Source: Excoecaria cochinchinensis
Taxonomy: Eukaryota > Streptophyta > Magnoliopsida > Malpighiales > Euphorbiaceae
DNA: 64,000 bases
Assembly (NCBI GenBank): GCA_947683425.1
Contig: CANTUQ010000004.1
Location: 6,486,001-6,550,000, forward strand
Direction of reading: 5' to 3'
Shown here: piece after piece, positions 9,522 through 20,379 of the stretch
Layout of the letters: each line of letters starts with the position of its first letter
Numbering within the stretch: position 1 is the stretch's first letter
The notes under the pieces: generated by a model
Database searches by the model: none
Seen by the model: only the letters and a program-made list of their open reading frames with translations
Told to the model about the DNA's origin: nothing
Program-made: the position numbers and the translations under genes

Positions 9522-10908
9522 ATGGCAGAAGAAACCGAAGCATTGACCACTCAAGACCTAGCTAGGAGGCTAGAGGACTTCGAATGGAGAGTGCTAAACA
9601 TGATGGGTGCCATGGCTGAAAGGATTGCCCATCCACCTGCTGCCCACTACCACCTGCTGCTCTACAGCCACAGGCAGCCCCTCCTCGGGGGCAAGCCGAA
9701 CCACCTGCTGGTGGGGAGGCTCCCTTCGTTGGAGCTGCTGCTCGCCAACTCAACAATGAGCACAGAGCTGCCGCACCCATCGAGCCAAGAGGGGAAAGGA
9801 TTCATAACCCCAACAATGATTTCCTGATGGAGGAAGAAGAAGAAGAGGTGCCGATAGTCCACCAAGCTGCAAGGCCCAGAGCACCCAGAGTAGAGGATGA
9901 AGCTTTAAGAGGTATGAGACAGCAGATCGAAGCTATCACCCGCATGCTCTCAGCTGGAAAGGGGGTCAACCCAGAGGATAGAGATCTGGGGGATGAAGAG
10001 CTGCTAAGATGCCCGAGCTTCCGAAGTTTGATGGCACCTCGGACCCATCCGCCCACATCAAGCAGTACACCTTGGTCATGAAAGGCACAGGGCTGAGCAA
10101 GAAGTAGAAGGTGGAATATTTCTGCCTTAGTCTGGTGGGCCCAGCAGTTGACTGGTACCACGAGTTGGATAGGAGGTCCAAGGAGGACTGGGACCTTTTG
10201 ACCGAAGAATTCATGAAGCGGTACGATTGTAGCACCAGGATGGAGGTCACCCTAAAAGACCTCGAGCTTCTACAGCAGAAGAATGATGAGTCATTCCGTG
10301 AGTACCTCACCAGATGGAGGAACAGAGTCATGGAGATGAAGAGGAAGCCTGACACTGCAGACCAGATCAGGTTGTTTATCAAAAATTCATGCCCTTACTT
10401 GAGGGACTTACTCAGTTTTAAGGGGCTCAAGGACTGGGAGTCGCTTAAGGATATCGCTATAGAAGCTGAGGCGGCTTACCTAGCAAAGAAAGCAAGCCAA
10501 AATAACTTTGTTGTGAAAGGCTATGGGAACCAGCCGGGATTCAAATCGAGAGGTGCCGGGGGCAGCAACAGCAGAAACGGTAGGACGACAGAGGTCTCAG
10601 CTACTGGAGTTGGGCAGGGTCAAAGATACTACTCCAACTTAGGCCGCTCTTTATCTTGGGTGCTGGAGAGACTAATGAAAGAAGGCAAGCTGCAACCATT
10701 ACCACCCAGACCAGCCTTGAGTCAGGGACAGCCGGGACATAGAGGTGATCAGTACGGCGCTTACCACCAGCACACCGGCCATTTGACTGACCATTGCCGT
10801 ATTCTGAGAAACAAGATCCAGGATCTCATTGACACCAATCAGATCACAGATCCTGAGAAGAGAGAAAAGAAGAAAAAGGCAGGCTACAACGCAGCCCCTC
10901 CACCATGA
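9522..10908 (+). pseudogene. gag: TAT/Ogre-type gag, U2 copy (frameshifts and stop)
   Basis: This is the same protein as the U1 gag: MAEETE start, acidic run, DGTSDPS, GPAVDWYHELDRRSKEDW, EEFMKRY, basic Gly-rich segment, knuckle and lysine-rich end (KKKKAGYN) with stop at 10906-10908. Lesions are a single-base loss near 9645 in the Pro/Ala linker, a 13-bp deletion near 10010, and CAG to TAG at about 10105. The longest piece, 10111-10908, keeps the C-terminal two thirds. The knuckle reads YGAYHQHTGHLTDHC, so the first cysteine of the usual C-x2-H-x4-H-x4-C is glycine. The stop after APPP with no protease shows that gag-only coding is ancestral here, not a result of these lesions. Confidence 0.85.
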
Positions 10909-13054
10909 TTATGATCGGGTCCTCTTAATCCACCAGTGAGAGTGGAAATGAAGATTATGTTCTTTCTTTTTTATTATTTTGAGAACAATTTTTTATGATA
11001 ATGTTTGGTTATTTCAATAGAACAATTTTTGCTTATTTGTATGATATTTCTATTTGAATTCATTTAACATGATCACACTGCATTTACTTTGGCATTAATT
11101 TAAATAATATGACTACAGTTATTCTCAAAAACTTTGGGGAACCCAAAGAAAATTTTGATAGCATCTAATACAACTCCTGTAGAGAGGAAAATTCAAAAAA
11201 AAAGAGAAAAAAAATAAAAAAAGAGAAAAAAACTAGTTGCAATTAGGGGACTGGATGGAAACTCACTAAGAGCACTAGAAGCTTTCTGATTACCTGTCAA
11301 AGCGATCCCTGGATAAGACAGAACCTGGAAAATGATTTAGGCATCATTCTTTGCATAGCTCTCTAAATGACTATTTCCTACCCTTATTCTGCAATCCCTT
11401 GCTAGCCCGTTGAGCCTTTATGCAGGTATGCTGAATGCGTACCAATTTTGTTGTTATACACATTAAAACTACCCGCTCGCCTAAAATGATTTTGGCTTCC
11501 CCTTAGAAGAGTGCCCGCTCTAAAACTGATGGATGTAGATTTGAACAATTCTTTGGACTATTAAAAAATTGCCTTGATAAGAGCAAGTTCAGAATTCTGA
11601 AAGAGGGTTTTGTCATGCATGAAAGGCATGAGCTCAAAAAAAAAAGAGAAGCGAAAGCAAAAAGAAGAAAAAGAAAAAGAAAAATGAAAAATCCAAAAAG
11701 AAAAAATGAATGAAAAATGAAAGGAAAAGAAGCAAAGAAAAGAAAAAAAGAAGAATCAAAAAGAGAGCTCAAAATGGTGACCAATTGACTAGTTTCAATG
11801 ATTGCCCTTCTGATCTCAAGGAGCTAGAATGTTATCGAGCCCAAATTCAAGAATACCTTTGTATATGCAACTGAGCTGAGAATGGTTCATCCATCAGTCG
11901 AGTCAATATTACGGCCATATTTCTCTAGTAACCTGATCCTCCTTTGATAGCCATCTACCCAAGCCTAACATTACAACCAAAGTAAGACCTTTTGATTATG
12001 GGTTCAGTCTTATCCAATTAGCGGAGATGACCTTTTAATAAGGTTTGGTATGTAAGAAGAGGACTATGGTGTTTCTTGAGCCTCAAGCGAGAAGCCATGA
12101 GTGCATTCATGCATTCGAGTTAAGTCTCGTCTCTAACATTGCTTCTAGAATTTGCATTCAAAAGATTAAATGGGAGCAGAGAGAAAATATTCGATCATGA
12201 GAATCAAAAAGAGAGCAGATTGATAACAGGAGTTTAATGCTTTCAAGATCTATCCCGAGGTTAGCTGAGGTCTTGTATTTTTTGAAATTAATGACAAATA
12301 ATGATCATACTTAATGAAATCAAATTGAAACGCATGCATTTCTGCAATGATGTGATCAGAGCAGTTCACTTTGTGTGACCAAAGTCGCCTATTGTCCACC
12401 GCTCAAGCGCTTCAGCCGATTCATCCTGCTATCAAATGAGAATAATCAAGCTCATGCAACCATGTCCTAAGACTCCTGAAAGATTCTTGCCAACAACTGC
12501 AGCAATCTTCAAAAAAAAAAAAAAATAGCCATTAGAGTTCAAACCGTAACTGGCGCTCTAAGCAAAAACTAGGCAAAAGGATAGGGTGAAAACCTGAAAA
12601 CAGGCAGTCTGTCCTTCAAAAAAAAAGAAGAAAGAGAAAAGCCGCTGGATTGGGTTGGGTCCATTCCAGGCAAAAAAATAAGGCTCAGGATTATGTGACA
12701 ATCCACAAAGGACGCATCTTCCACTAAGAAAAGCTAGTATGAAAATCCACAAGGGACGCACTACCTTCAAATAATGACTACCGGTACCAGATGAAAATCT
12801 CGCAATCCCGAAGTGCATGAAATTCAAAAGCAACTTAAAAGGCATCGATCCTATTGCAAATTGCAGCTAGCCCGGCTATCATCTCCAAGTCCACATAGAT
12901 GAATTTTTATCCTGCATTCCTGCATGACTCATGCATTTCACTTGCATGCTCACTATTTTTTCTGCATATTTTAGTTTCCCTATTTTGCAAAAAGAGAGAT
13001 TTGATGCGGACACTGACCAAAGCCGAGTGACGACATCAGTCCAAGCAATCAACC
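10909..13054 (+). other. Non-coding region between gag and the 3' repeats (U2)
   Basis: It is collinear and nearly identical with 3469-5617, including the purine tract (11630-11768), the GAAAA(C/T)C motif series (about 12535-12830) and the palindrome at 12921-12935. No pol domain is seen on either strand. Confidence 0.7.
11630..11768 (+). repeat. Polypurine (A/G) tract (U2)
   Basis: This is the U2 equivalent of 4190-4330, differing by a few bases in run lengths. It is bounded by GAGCTC on both sides. Confidence 0.75.
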
Positions 13055-13331
13055 AAAGACTTCTCAGGGAGCAGCAAATTGAAGACCTCTCAGGGGGCAA
13101 TCAGCCAAAGACTTCTCAGGGAGCAGCAAATCGAAGACCTCTCAGTGGGCAATGAACCGAAGACCTCTCAGGGGGCAAACGATCAATGAACCGAAGACCT
13201 CTCAGGGGGCAATCAACTAAAGACTTCTCAGGGAGCAGCAAATCGAAGACCTCTCAGGGGGCAATGAACTAAAGACCTCTCAGTGGGCAAACGATCAATG
13301 AACCGAAGACCTCTCAGGGGGCAATCAACCG
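13055..13331 (+). repeat. Short tandem repeat array, 10 units of 26-34 bp (U2)
   Basis: Same family and unit order as 293-569. A single degenerate satellite monomer follows at about 13330-13358. Confidence 0.9.
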
Positions 13332-13510
13332 AAGGGCTCACAGATAGCACCGCTTCAACAAACGAAAACACACCATGATAATAACCACCATCTCAGAATT
13401 CTCCAGTTCGGAAAGACTGCTGACTCAGGTACTTGTCTCTTTCCTTTTCTTCTTTGAGTTTAGGCTCACCTAGATACTAGTGTACTAGAATCCCCTAAAC
13501 TGGGGGCAAC

Positions 13511-16072
13511 TGTAGACACCGGGTCCTGAGTCAGCCTAGATCGGAGTTACCCAATGATGATAAACCGCCCTCACGGGCAAAAATAGTTGAAAGTGATGAT
13601 TTCCTTGTCAAAATTTCATTTTAAGAATAAGAAAATAAATAATAAAAAATAATAAAAATATTTTAAAAATTAGTTTTTGAGAATGAATTTATTGTTCTTT
13701 TAGTCGTATTTAAAAAAAAATAAAAGATGCTGCCTGAAAAGCATGGCTGATGTGCTTTTAAAAGCACGGTTGTGCTTTGAAAGCACGGCTGTGCTTTTGC
13801 GCAGTATGCGTTGCACGCAGTGTGCGCAAAAGCACAGCTGTGCTTTTCCGAAAGCACAGCTGTGCTTTTGCCACAGCCGCCCGAAATCACCAGTTTTGAC
13901 TTTTTTTTCACCCTTTTTCCGATTTTCTCACTCAAAAATCCATTTTTTATCCCATTTTTTTAGGTTTTTTGAGTCCAAATTAAATTCTAAAATATTTTTT
14001 TAGATAATTAATTAATAAAACTTGATTTTATCATTAAAAATAAAAGAATTTTGTGTTAAAATAGGTTTGTTTTCCTTAATTAAATTAGGGCAACCTTTTT
14101 TATTTTATAAAGACTTCATGATGAAAAATCAAGGGGGCCTCCACATTTTTTAGACCTGAAATTTCCAGAATTCTTTTTCTTCTATTTTCTCTTCAAAAAT
14201 TTCAGATTTTTCTTTTAATTAAAAAGGTTTAATTGAAATTGAAAGATCAATTTTAAATTCTTAATTATTCCAATTAATTTCTTTGTTTTCCCCCCATAAA
14301 CACAAGAAATTAATCATCACTTTGACATCAATTTCTTTTCAATCTTAAGCATACAAATCAATTCCTTTGTTTTCTCCATAAACAAAGAGAATTAATTTTA
14401 TTGCTAAATTATTCTTTCAAGCAATTTTCCGGAAATTAATCACTTTTCCTTCATCAAATCCAATACTCCGAGGGTAAATATTCTAGGCTAAATTTCTATT
14501 CTATTTTATTTTTATTTAATTTATTCATGTATATTTTATTGTTTTTATTGATTTATTTATTGTTTTCATCTATTCATTTGTTGTATTGATTTTAGATTTG
14601 TTCCATTTAATTGTTTATATATGATTTGATTTTTATTCATGTAAATATTGTTTTCTTTTAATTCCTAACATGTAAATAATTTATTTTATTGTGATTCCTA
14701 ATTATTTTTAACATGCAAATAATTAACTTAAATTAATCTTTTTGCCATGTAAATAGTTTATATTAATTATGAACACATCAATTAACCTTGTTATATATCA
14801 TTATTATTTTCATCATTCTTTTGTTTACTAATTTTTATTATTCTTTTTATCATTGTTACATAATTTGATTATTTATTTATTTATTTATTCATTTATTATT
14901 TTCCACTTATCATCATTATTTTCATCATGTGTATATTTTCATGTACTAATTAATTAACATATTATATTTTATTTTCATCACATCATTTAATCATTTATCA
15001 CATATAATGCATGTTTCTCATTTTATTTTGGTTTGTTAACATTTTGATTCAATTATCATTCTTTTCATGTCATCTTATTATATTTTATTTTGTTATTCAT
15101 TATTTTGTATGTTTAATTGATTTAATTGATTTAATTACTAACATTATTTTATTTCTATTTTTTTTTATGTCTAAACTCATTTTTTGATTGGCCGTTTTCG
15201 CGAGCACACGGGAAGGTCCAAAAGGTTCGCTCGGAATATTTATTTTTCTTTATTTGTAATATTTGTTTTATTTGGCTTTTTCCTATTTATTTTTGCCATA
15301 TAATTTTCTTGTAAAATTGTTTATTTAGGCCCGCTAGAAATAAAGTCACTAAACCATTTTTATTAATTAACTTGGTATTTTTTCTAAATAAAAATGGGAC
15401 CAATGTCTCAATTTTCTCCATCCAAAATCATCACATAAAAATTGTTTCATAATAATATGCATGCGAGGACCAATGTCCTCACCATTAATGAATATCTCGA
15501 TTTATGCATGATCTGTATTTTATTTACAATGGGGGTTGTATTCCGCCCTTAGTTTTATTGTAATATTTTTACATGTGCTTTATTTTACTTATGCTTTTAC
15601 CGCTTTTTCTTAAATGTATGTTGTGCGCTTTAATTAATTGCATTAAATGTATGTGAAATGGGATGAAATAATAAATTCAAAACTCAATTATAAACTTAAC
15701 CAAGGTATGAATAAATGAGAAGTCCCGAACTCACTCTCGTCTTTGGGCTCAAAGAGGCGAGAGGTTTACCCTCCAAGACACCTCTTTTGTCACGAGACTT
15801 TGACGTTAATCTTAGGCTTTTTAGGGCGAGAAGTTTACCTTTCAAGACCCCTTTGGCTGGCCCAAAATGGATACTAAGCGCAGTCTTAGGCTCTCCGAGA
15901 CGAGAGAAACTTTCCCAATGTTCTATTGGGTGGCGACTCCATGAAACCTCCTTGTTGCCCAACATAGACACACTTGCGATTTATTGCAAGCTGTCAACGG
16001 ACCCACAAATGCCCCGATCGCCCTCAAGCGGGTGGTCCCATGGGCGGCTGCGGGGATCCGGCGCGCGTAACA
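13511..16072 (+). mobile_element. LTR-C, right-hand LTR of the TAT array
   Basis: It is 2,562 bp, starting TGTAGACACC after the polypurine tract and ending GCGCGCGTAACA. It is nearly identical to LTR-B except in the palindromic island. Directly after it comes CTTGCTCTGACTGACC, which is minus-strand integrase; the uninterrupted version is at 26152-26164 (CGCTCTGACTGACC). That pins the right boundary. The matching left target-site copy would be outside the window. Confidence 0.9.
13729..13885. repeat. Palindromic island in LTR-C (5 cores)
   Basis: Five cores of the AAAGCACRGYTGTGCTTT type lie at about 13737-13759, 13760-13778, 13780-13798, 13828-13847 and 13850-13869. This is the largest version of the island among the three array LTRs. 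Confidence 0.8.
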
Positions 16073-16620
16073 CTTGCTCTGACTGACCATCTGTCTAAGG
16101 ATGAAATGTCGTACTGAAATTCAACTTGGTACCCAAAGTTCTCTGTAGTTCCTTCCAAAACTTAGACGTAAACCATTGGTCCCGATCGGATACTATGGAC
16201 AATGGCACTCCATGCAATCTGACTACCTCATCCACATAGATACTGGCTAACTTATCTATCGGATAATCCACTCTAACTGGTAGAAAATGAGCTGACTTTG
16301 TAAGCCGATCCACTATTACCCATACTGATTCATGCTTCTTTTGAGTCAAAGGCAAACCAGATAAAAAGTCCATGGCGATATCATTCCACTTCCACTCGAG
16401 AACGGATAAATGTGTGAGCAATCCCAAAGGAACTTGATGCTCAGCCTTTACCTGCTGACATGTTAAGCACTTAGACACAAAATCTAGAATATCCCTCTTC
16501 ATATCGAACCACTAATAAAATTGCTTCATGTCCTGGTAGATCTTGTCACTACCGGGATGCATAGTGAAAATCGTAGTTCCTGCCTCACTTAAAAGCTGTT
16601 TCCTTAACTACTCATTCTCA
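16073..16620 (-). pseudogene. Integrase, 5' part (Tekay #1)
   Basis: Integrase inserts element cDNA into chromosomes. Visible are the histidine side of the zinc region (HPGSDK), CLTCQQVKAEHQ for the cysteine pair, and core residues in WVIVDRLTKSAHF (first Asp) and SIVSDRD (second Asp). The sequence then reaches FHP-stop-TDGQSE, the region of the catalytic Glu, and is cut by the TAT LTR at 16072. In-frame stops occur between the zinc region and the core (FY-stop-W), after PENE at the left edge of RNase H, and at FHP-stop. The longest open piece is 16095-16502. Confidence 0.85.
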
Positions 16621-17249
16621 GGTACACACAAATGATTTCTATACAGAAGCACCCCATCCAAAACTGAGAACTCTGACTGCTTACCAGAACTAACCTCTTG
16701 CACAATCCGTTGCAACCTCTCATCATCCTTCTGAGCGTCCACAATCCTCTGTCTCAATGTAGGCTTCACTCTCACCTGAGCAACCAAAGCCCCATCCGAC
16801 TCAAACCTCCACCTGAAATGCTTTAAGAACAAAGCAAAAACCGACTTCCGACCTAAAGCATCCGCAACCACTTTGGCCTTACCCGAGTGGTAATCCAATA
16901 TGCAGTCGTAGTCCTTGAACAACTCTAGCCAACGGCGCTGCCTCATGTTTAACTCCTTCTGCGTGAGGAGATACTTTAGGCTCTTATGGTCCGTAAAAAT
17001 CCTACACTTCTCCCCATACAGATAATGCCTCCAAATCATCAAAGCAAAGATCACAGCTGCCAACTCTAAATCATGCGTCGGATAGTTCCTCTCATGTGGC
17101 TTTAACTGACGGGAAGCATAAGCCACAACCTTTCCCTCTTGCATCAAAACACAACCAAGACCGACACCCGAAGCGTCACTATACATTACAAACTCCTTAC
17201 CCGAGATGGGTTGAGTAAGTATAGGAGCTTCGACTAGCAAATCCTTCAA
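16608..17249 (-). pseudogene. RNase H domain (Tekay #1)
   Basis: It would degrade RNA in the RNA/DNA hybrid during reverse transcription. It begins with the RT/RNase H connection (LVEAPILTQP), then the first catalytic Asp region YSDASGVGLG, then ASRQLKPHERNYPTHDLELAAVIFAL and FTDHKSLKYL, followed by the spacer to integrase. It is about 85-90% similar by eye to 26598-27449. A stop (LR/NE-stop) separates it from integrase, and DALGRKS replaces DALSRKS. Confidence 0.85.
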
Positions 17250-18158
17250 CTACTCAAAATAAGCCTGACACTTATCCGACGACTCAAATCTAACCCCTTT
17301 CCTCCTAATCCTCATCATCGGAGCAACAATAACTGAGAAACCCTTCACAAACCGATGGTAGTAATCCTCTAAACCAAGAAAACTCCTCACTTCCGGAACA
17401 TTCATAGGCGCTTTCTAATCAACAATTGCCTCAATCTTGGCTGGATCAACTTGAATACCCTTAGCCGACACAATATGACCCAAGAATGACACTTCCCGAA
17501 GCCAAAAATCGCACTTACTAAGCTTGGTAAACAACCGATGCTCTCTCAAAACTTGCAGAACCAACCAAAGATACTCCTCATGCTCACTCTTATCCTTGAA
17601 ATAAACCAAGATATCATCTATGAACACTACTACAAATCGATCAAGATATGGCCTGAACACTCGGTTCATCAAATCCATTAAAGCCGCATGGGCATTGGTC
17701 AAACCAAACGGCATCACTAAAAACTCATAGTGGCCATACCTAGTCCGAAATGCAGTCTTAACCACATTAGCATCTTGAACTCGCAACTGATAATAATTCG
17801 ACTGGAGATCAATCTTCGAAATGACACCCGCACCTCTGAGCTGATCAAACAAATCCTCGACTCTAGGAAACAGATACTTGTTCTTCATTATGACCTTGTT
17901 GATTTGCCTATAGTTGAAACACATTGTCATAGAACTATCCTTTTTCTTAACAAACAACACTGGAGCTCCCCATGGAGATATGCTGGGTTGAATAAACCCC
18001 TTATCTAATAGCTCTTGTAGCTGAATTTTGAGTTCTCTCAACTCTACAGGAGCTATCCAATAAGGTGCTTTCGATATAGGCAAAGTACCCGACACTATCT
18101 CTATGGATAACTCCACCTCTCTCTCCGGAGGCAAACCAGGCAGGTCGCTCGGAAACAC
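17250..18158 (-). pseudogene. Reverse transcriptase domain (Tekay #1)
   Basis: It copies element RNA into cDNA. Motifs in order are DLPGLPPEREVE, GFIQPSISPWGAPVLFVKKKD, MPFGLTNAHAAL and the catalytic FIDDILVY (about 17603-17626), then FLGHIVSAKGI. The open piece is 17415-18158, and the thumb/connection continues to 17250 with a stop near 17413 (IVD-stop). Some conserved positions are altered (SNYYQLR for SGYYQLR, FNYRQINK for IDYRQLNK). A TGA replaces the usual Arg codon just upstream (VV-stop-EFGDVFP); copy #2 has the same stop. Confidence 0.9.
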
Positions 18159-18170
18159 ATCCCCAAACTC

Positions 18171-18710
18171 TCAAACAACCGAGATATCTTCAATCCTAAC
18201 TTGATCCAGCTTAGAATCTAGAACCACTACTAGAAAAGCCTCATAACCCTTCCTAATAAATCTCTTAGCTTGCATTATGACAATAACATTACTCAAAGAA
18301 CTAGCACCCAAACCTTTAACAAACACAGATGACCGATCTCTATCCTGAAGCACAACCGTCTTCCTATGGCAATCGACCACTGCCCGGTGCGTACCCAACC
18401 AATCCATACCCAAAATCATATCAAACTCTCTGAAAGGTAACTCAATCAAATCTGTTGGGAACTCAACTCTCTCAATCAACAGGGGATAATCCCTATACAT
18501 TCTACTCACATTGACACTATACCCTAAAGGACTGGTCACATAGATCTCATAATCTAACTGGTCTACATCATGCAACTTATCACTTGACTTATCAGTGCAC
18601 AAATATGAGTGTGTGGAACCAGGGTCAATTAGAGCATATAATTCGGTGTCATGGAGTAGAAACTTACCAGCAATCACATCAGGTGCATCCTGCTCCTCCC
18701 TGGCTCTCAC
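18171..18710 (-). pseudogene. Aspartic protease domain (Tekay #1)
   Basis: It cleaves the polyprotein. The active-site motif is LIDPGSTHSYL (D-x-G-S/T type, with Pro after Asp as in many Tekay elements), followed by the flap region and ILGMDWL. The open piece runs 18171-18710 in the same frame as the zinc-knuckle segment upstream. An Arg/Gly-rich linker before it contains one stop (AM-stop-AGRGRG). Confidence 0.85.
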
Positions 18711-18818
18711 AGGATAAGCTATGGCTGGAGCAGATAACGGACGCTCAACTGACTCAGATGCAGCTCCCTCTCTAGGTCGACCGCCTCGACCTCTACCTCT
18801 GCCTCTACCACGACCAGC

Positions 18819-19851
18819 TTACATGGCATTCAAACTAACTCTGCTGGCCTCTCTCTGAGCACCCGAATCCTCATTTGACCTTGGACAGTTGGCCAAAAAG
18901 TGTTTAGTGCTCCCACATCTGAAATAACCACCTGTGAGCCACCTACACTCACCCCGATGAGGCTTACTGAAACTAGAGCACACAGGCATCGACTCAATCC
19001 TACCACCAGCACTGCCTCTACCAGAACCAGATACCGCTGCTGAACCCTGTTTTCTACCTCTAGTAGCCAAGCCTACAGATGATTCATCCTGTGTTCCTTG
19101 ACCTCTTACCCGAGGATGAAGAAGATGAACCTCCATGAGAGGGGTTCCTCCTCTGAGCCTTCTCTCTCAAAACAAAATTTGACCTCTCAGCCCTAACAGC
19201 ATCTTGCACAATCTGGTAATACCCTACTCCCAAAGTACCCATCAAAGAAATCAACATCGCCCGCAGCGACTCATTCAAACCGGCCTCAAAATGCCTACAC
19301 CTAAACTCCTCTGTCAAAATACCTTTCGATACATACTTAGCCAACCGGTTAAACTCCTTCTCAAACTCAGACACAGATATCGCCCGCTGTTTCAAACTCA
19401 AGAACTAAGCCCACCTTGCATCCTTGTATGTCTGAGTCACATACTTGTTCGTGAACTCTCTTTCGAAAAACTCCCAAGAAATCAGGTCAGGCAACTGAGG
19501 ATGTCTATAAACCAACTCCAACCATTCATATGCAGACCCTTGCAGCAAAGCCACTGCACACTCTACTTTCTGATCGGGAGGACACCGAACTTCTCTCAAA
19601 GCACGCTTTACCTTATCAATCCACTTCTCAGCGACTTTCAACTCATCCAAACCCATTCCATAAAAGTCTTCAGTACCAGCTCTTCTCATACTCTCAGTCG
19701 GGGCCTTAGGGGCTGTCACTCTCTCTAAGACTCGAGCCATGTCCTGAGATAGCTTAAGCATCGCCTCGAAGGGCATGGCTGCAGCCTCGGGCTGTACCCT
19801 AGCAGGTTGAGCCGACACAGAAATTGAAGGATCAACAGCTTGGGGATTCAC
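18819..19851 (-). pseudogene. gag: Gag with zinc knuckle (Tekay #1)
   Basis: Start at 19851 (MNPQAVDPS). The capsid core has EDFYGMGLDE, AYEWLELVYR and FEREFTNKYVTQTY, then a stop (ARWA-stop-FLSLKQ, at about 19403) in a normally continuous frame. The core resumes with FEKEFNRLAKYV, and a frameshift lies near 19100-19136. The nucleocapsid knuckle reads YFRCGSTKHFLANC: the first Cys of C-x2-C-x4-H-x4-C is Tyr (TGT to TAT), which would abolish zinc binding. Confidence 0.85.
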
Positions 19852-19980
19852 GCTCTCGACTGATCCCTCAAGGGACCCTCAAATAAAATCAAAATTCATC
19901 TAAAATAAGTAAAGACAACCGCATCAGCCAACACAGTCCTAGACATATGTCTATACATAACAACACCCAGAAACGCCTAA
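19852..19980 (-). other. Leader of Tekay #1
   Basis: A short untranslated leader lies between the primer site and the gag start. I see no further structure in it. Confidence 0.6.
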
Positions 19981-19997
19981 ACCTGGCTCTGATACCA
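19981..19997 (-). promoter_or_regulatory. Primer-binding site, initiator tRNA-Met type
   Basis: On the minus strand this reads TGGTATCAGAGCCAGGT, the classic match to the 3' end of plant initiator tRNA-Met. Five bases (GTTTT) separate it from the LTR end at 20003. This differs from the tRNA-Arg site of the TAT elements. Confidence 0.9.
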
Positions 19998-20379
19998 AAA
20001 ACTATAACACCCCCTACCCATACGTAGGCGAACCCATCCGGATAGGAATGAGATGCCGTAGGAGCAGGGGTGTCATGCCAATAGATCGATACAAAACATA
20101 CATTCACACATCACTAACATACGAAAATACAGCAAAAATTAAAACTTTAGAGAAACATCATCATGATCATGCATTAATATAACAACATTCATTACAATAA
20201 TGTTTTGATCAAACTGATATTACAAAATAATTACATATCCAGAATATACAGAGCGGAAGCTATACAAAAATACTGATACAATGAGAGTTCTAATACAAAA
20301 AAAAATCATCATAAAATACTACAAAAATAAGCCCTAACACTAATCCCTCTGTGTTGGCTTGACTGGCGGTGACTCTCCC

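Larger units (their letters stand above)
1..16072 (+). mobile_element. Tandem array of gag-only TAT/Ogre-type LTR retrotransposon units
   Basis: The order is 3' tail, truncated LTR-A (749-1315), gag unit U1, complete LTR-B (6100-8592), gag unit U2, complete LTR-C (13511-16072). All parts are on the plus strand, and neighbours share one LTR instead of having two. The units are nearly identical and repeat with a period of about 7.4 kb (about 5.35 kb for U1, which has a deletion). Each unit has leader, gag, about 2 kb of non-coding DNA, short tandem repeats and a purine-rich tract before the next LTR. No protease, reverse transcriptase, RNase H or integrase is visible. The tRNA-Arg primer site, gag type and 3' tandem repeats point to the TAT/Ogre lineage; this assignment is inference from known features of that lineage. 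The array continues left of the window. Its right end cuts the integrase of a minus-strand Tekay-type element. Confidence 0.85.
16073..20002 (-). mobile_element. Tekay/Del-type chromovirus interior #1, cut by the TAT array
   Basis: Reading right to left: primer site, gag, protease, reverse transcriptase, RNase H, and integrase up to the residues TDGQSE, where the TAT array interrupts it. The order and motifs fit Ty3/gypsy chromoviruses. The Tekay/Del assignment rests on the integrase wording and on the chromodomain seen in sister copy #2. The rest of its integrase would lie left of the window. Several stops and a frameshift make it non-coding. Confidence 0.85.

Noticed and set aside
17730..18008. 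Plus-strand ORFs over the Tekay pol regions (e.g. 19204-19728, 27762-27989)
   Set aside because: They are antisense shadows of RT and gag; the minus-strand translations carry the recognised motifs.
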